5,511 bases of DNA, taken from Bacteroidetes/Chlorobi group bacterium ChocPot_Mid (GTDB taxonomy: Bacteria > Bacteroidota > Ignavibacteria > Kapaibacteriales > UBA2268). How positions within the stretch are numbered: position 1 is the stretch's first letter; the number at the start of each line of letters is the position of its first letter. The notes under the pieces are model-generated. The model was not told the DNA's origin. It was given only the letters and a program-made list of their open reading frames with translations, and did not search any database. Of this stretch, positions 5,147-5,511 are shown piece by piece. A program made the translations under genes and the position numbers. The DNA is taken from contig RCNQ01000340.1 of assembly GCA_003731675.1 (NCBI GenBank), positions 1-5,511 of the forward strand, in the 5' to 3' direction.

Positions 5147-5511
5147 TTAAAAATCAAAGCAACCAATCATCCTCGAAATTACTAATCTTTGAATCTCGGA
5201 AGTGCCTTCACCAATTTCTAAAAGTTTTTGGTCTCGATAATACTTCTCAGCATCGTACTCCTTCATTAATCCATATCCACCATGAATTTGTACGCAATGA
5301 TTTGCCGCCATGTGAGCTAATTCCGAACAATAAAGCTTACATATAGCACCTTCCTTAGTAATTCTTTCATTCCTGTTAAGCATACGACATACATCGTAAA
5401 GATAAGTACGGGCAAGCTCAATTCCCATATCAATATCAGCGAATTTGAAAGCAGTTGCTTGAAAAGTGGAAATTGGCTGTTTGAATTGCTTTCTTTGTTT
5501 GGCATATTTCA
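5147..5511 (-). CDS. Acyl-CoA dehydrogenase, C-terminal part (runs off the window)
   Basis: The last 120 residues of an FAD-dependent acyl-CoA dehydrogenase, which oxidises acyl-CoA to enoyl-CoA and passes electrons to ETF. Visible landmarks of the C-terminal helical domain: KYAKQRKQFKQPISTFQATAFKFADID at the window edge, matching the family's 'Y..eR.qFg.pi..fQ...f.lAdm' helix; AANHCVQIHGGYGLMKEYDAEKYYRDQK; and LLEIGEGTSEIQRLVISRMIG. The Glu in GEGTSEIQ is the usual catalytic base; the residue before it is Gly rather than the common Tyr, a variant known in the family. The frame is open to the window edge, so the start and about two thirds of the protein lie beyond 5511. The exact substrate cannot be told. 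It is on the same strand as the HMG-CoA synthase set but 165 bases away, so shared transcription is uncertain. Confidence 0.93.
   Translation of the reverse strand, partial: KYAKQRKQFKQPISTFQATAFKFADIDMGIELARTYLYDVCRMLNRNERITKEGAICKLYCSELAHMAANHCVQIHGGYGLMKEYDAEKYYRDQKLLEIGEGTSEIQRLVISRMIGCFDF

Noticed and set aside
5317..5505. Minus-strand frame of 62 residues
   Set aside because: It is an alternative frame of the acyl-CoA dehydrogenase C-terminus, which is clearly coding in its own frame.

Overview
The window is AT-rich bacterial DNA. The two envelope proteins with relaxed lipoboxes, the style of the broken nucleotidyltransferase and an archaeal-type HMG-CoA synthase cassette suggest an uncultured member of the Bacteroidota/Ignavibacteria/Chlorobi (FCB) side of the tree. 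This placement is an inference, because no rRNA or other phylogenetic marker is present.

Left part (1-910): a decayed area. A nucleotidyltransferase gene (41-437) is broken by an early stop, a frameshifting internal deletion that looks mediated by an 8-bp microhomology, and a second stop. It is followed by an intact 77-residue DUF2283 protein (454-687). The 223 bases after that hold a 14-bp-period tandem repeat that starts exactly on the DUF2283 stop codon, a short minus-strand stretch resembling the 3' end of the DUF35 gene found further right, a 12-bp tandem duplication and a (TTG)5 microsatellite.

Middle part (911-2355): two plus-strand genes 48 bases apart encode exported proteins of unknown function. 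The first is a small cysteine-rich protein. The second is a 275-residue lipoprotein with a probable Ig-like C-terminal domain. A bidirectional hairpin terminator (2291-2325) separates them from the convergent minus-strand genes.

Right part (2356-5511, minus strand): read in transcription order, an acyl-CoA dehydrogenase (C-terminal part only), a 165-base gap, then HMG-CoA synthase, acetyl-CoA C-acetyltransferase (thiolase) and a DUF35 OB-fold protein. The last three are tightly packed; the thiolase stop and DUF35 start share one base. In archaea these three proteins form one complex that makes HMG-CoA from acetyl-CoA, the entry to the mevalonate pathway for isoprenoids. The unusual point is that the DUF35 protein here has lost all four zinc-ribbon cysteines while keeping the OB fold. 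Base composition differs visibly between the two sides: the envelope genes are much more AT-rich than the metabolic genes.
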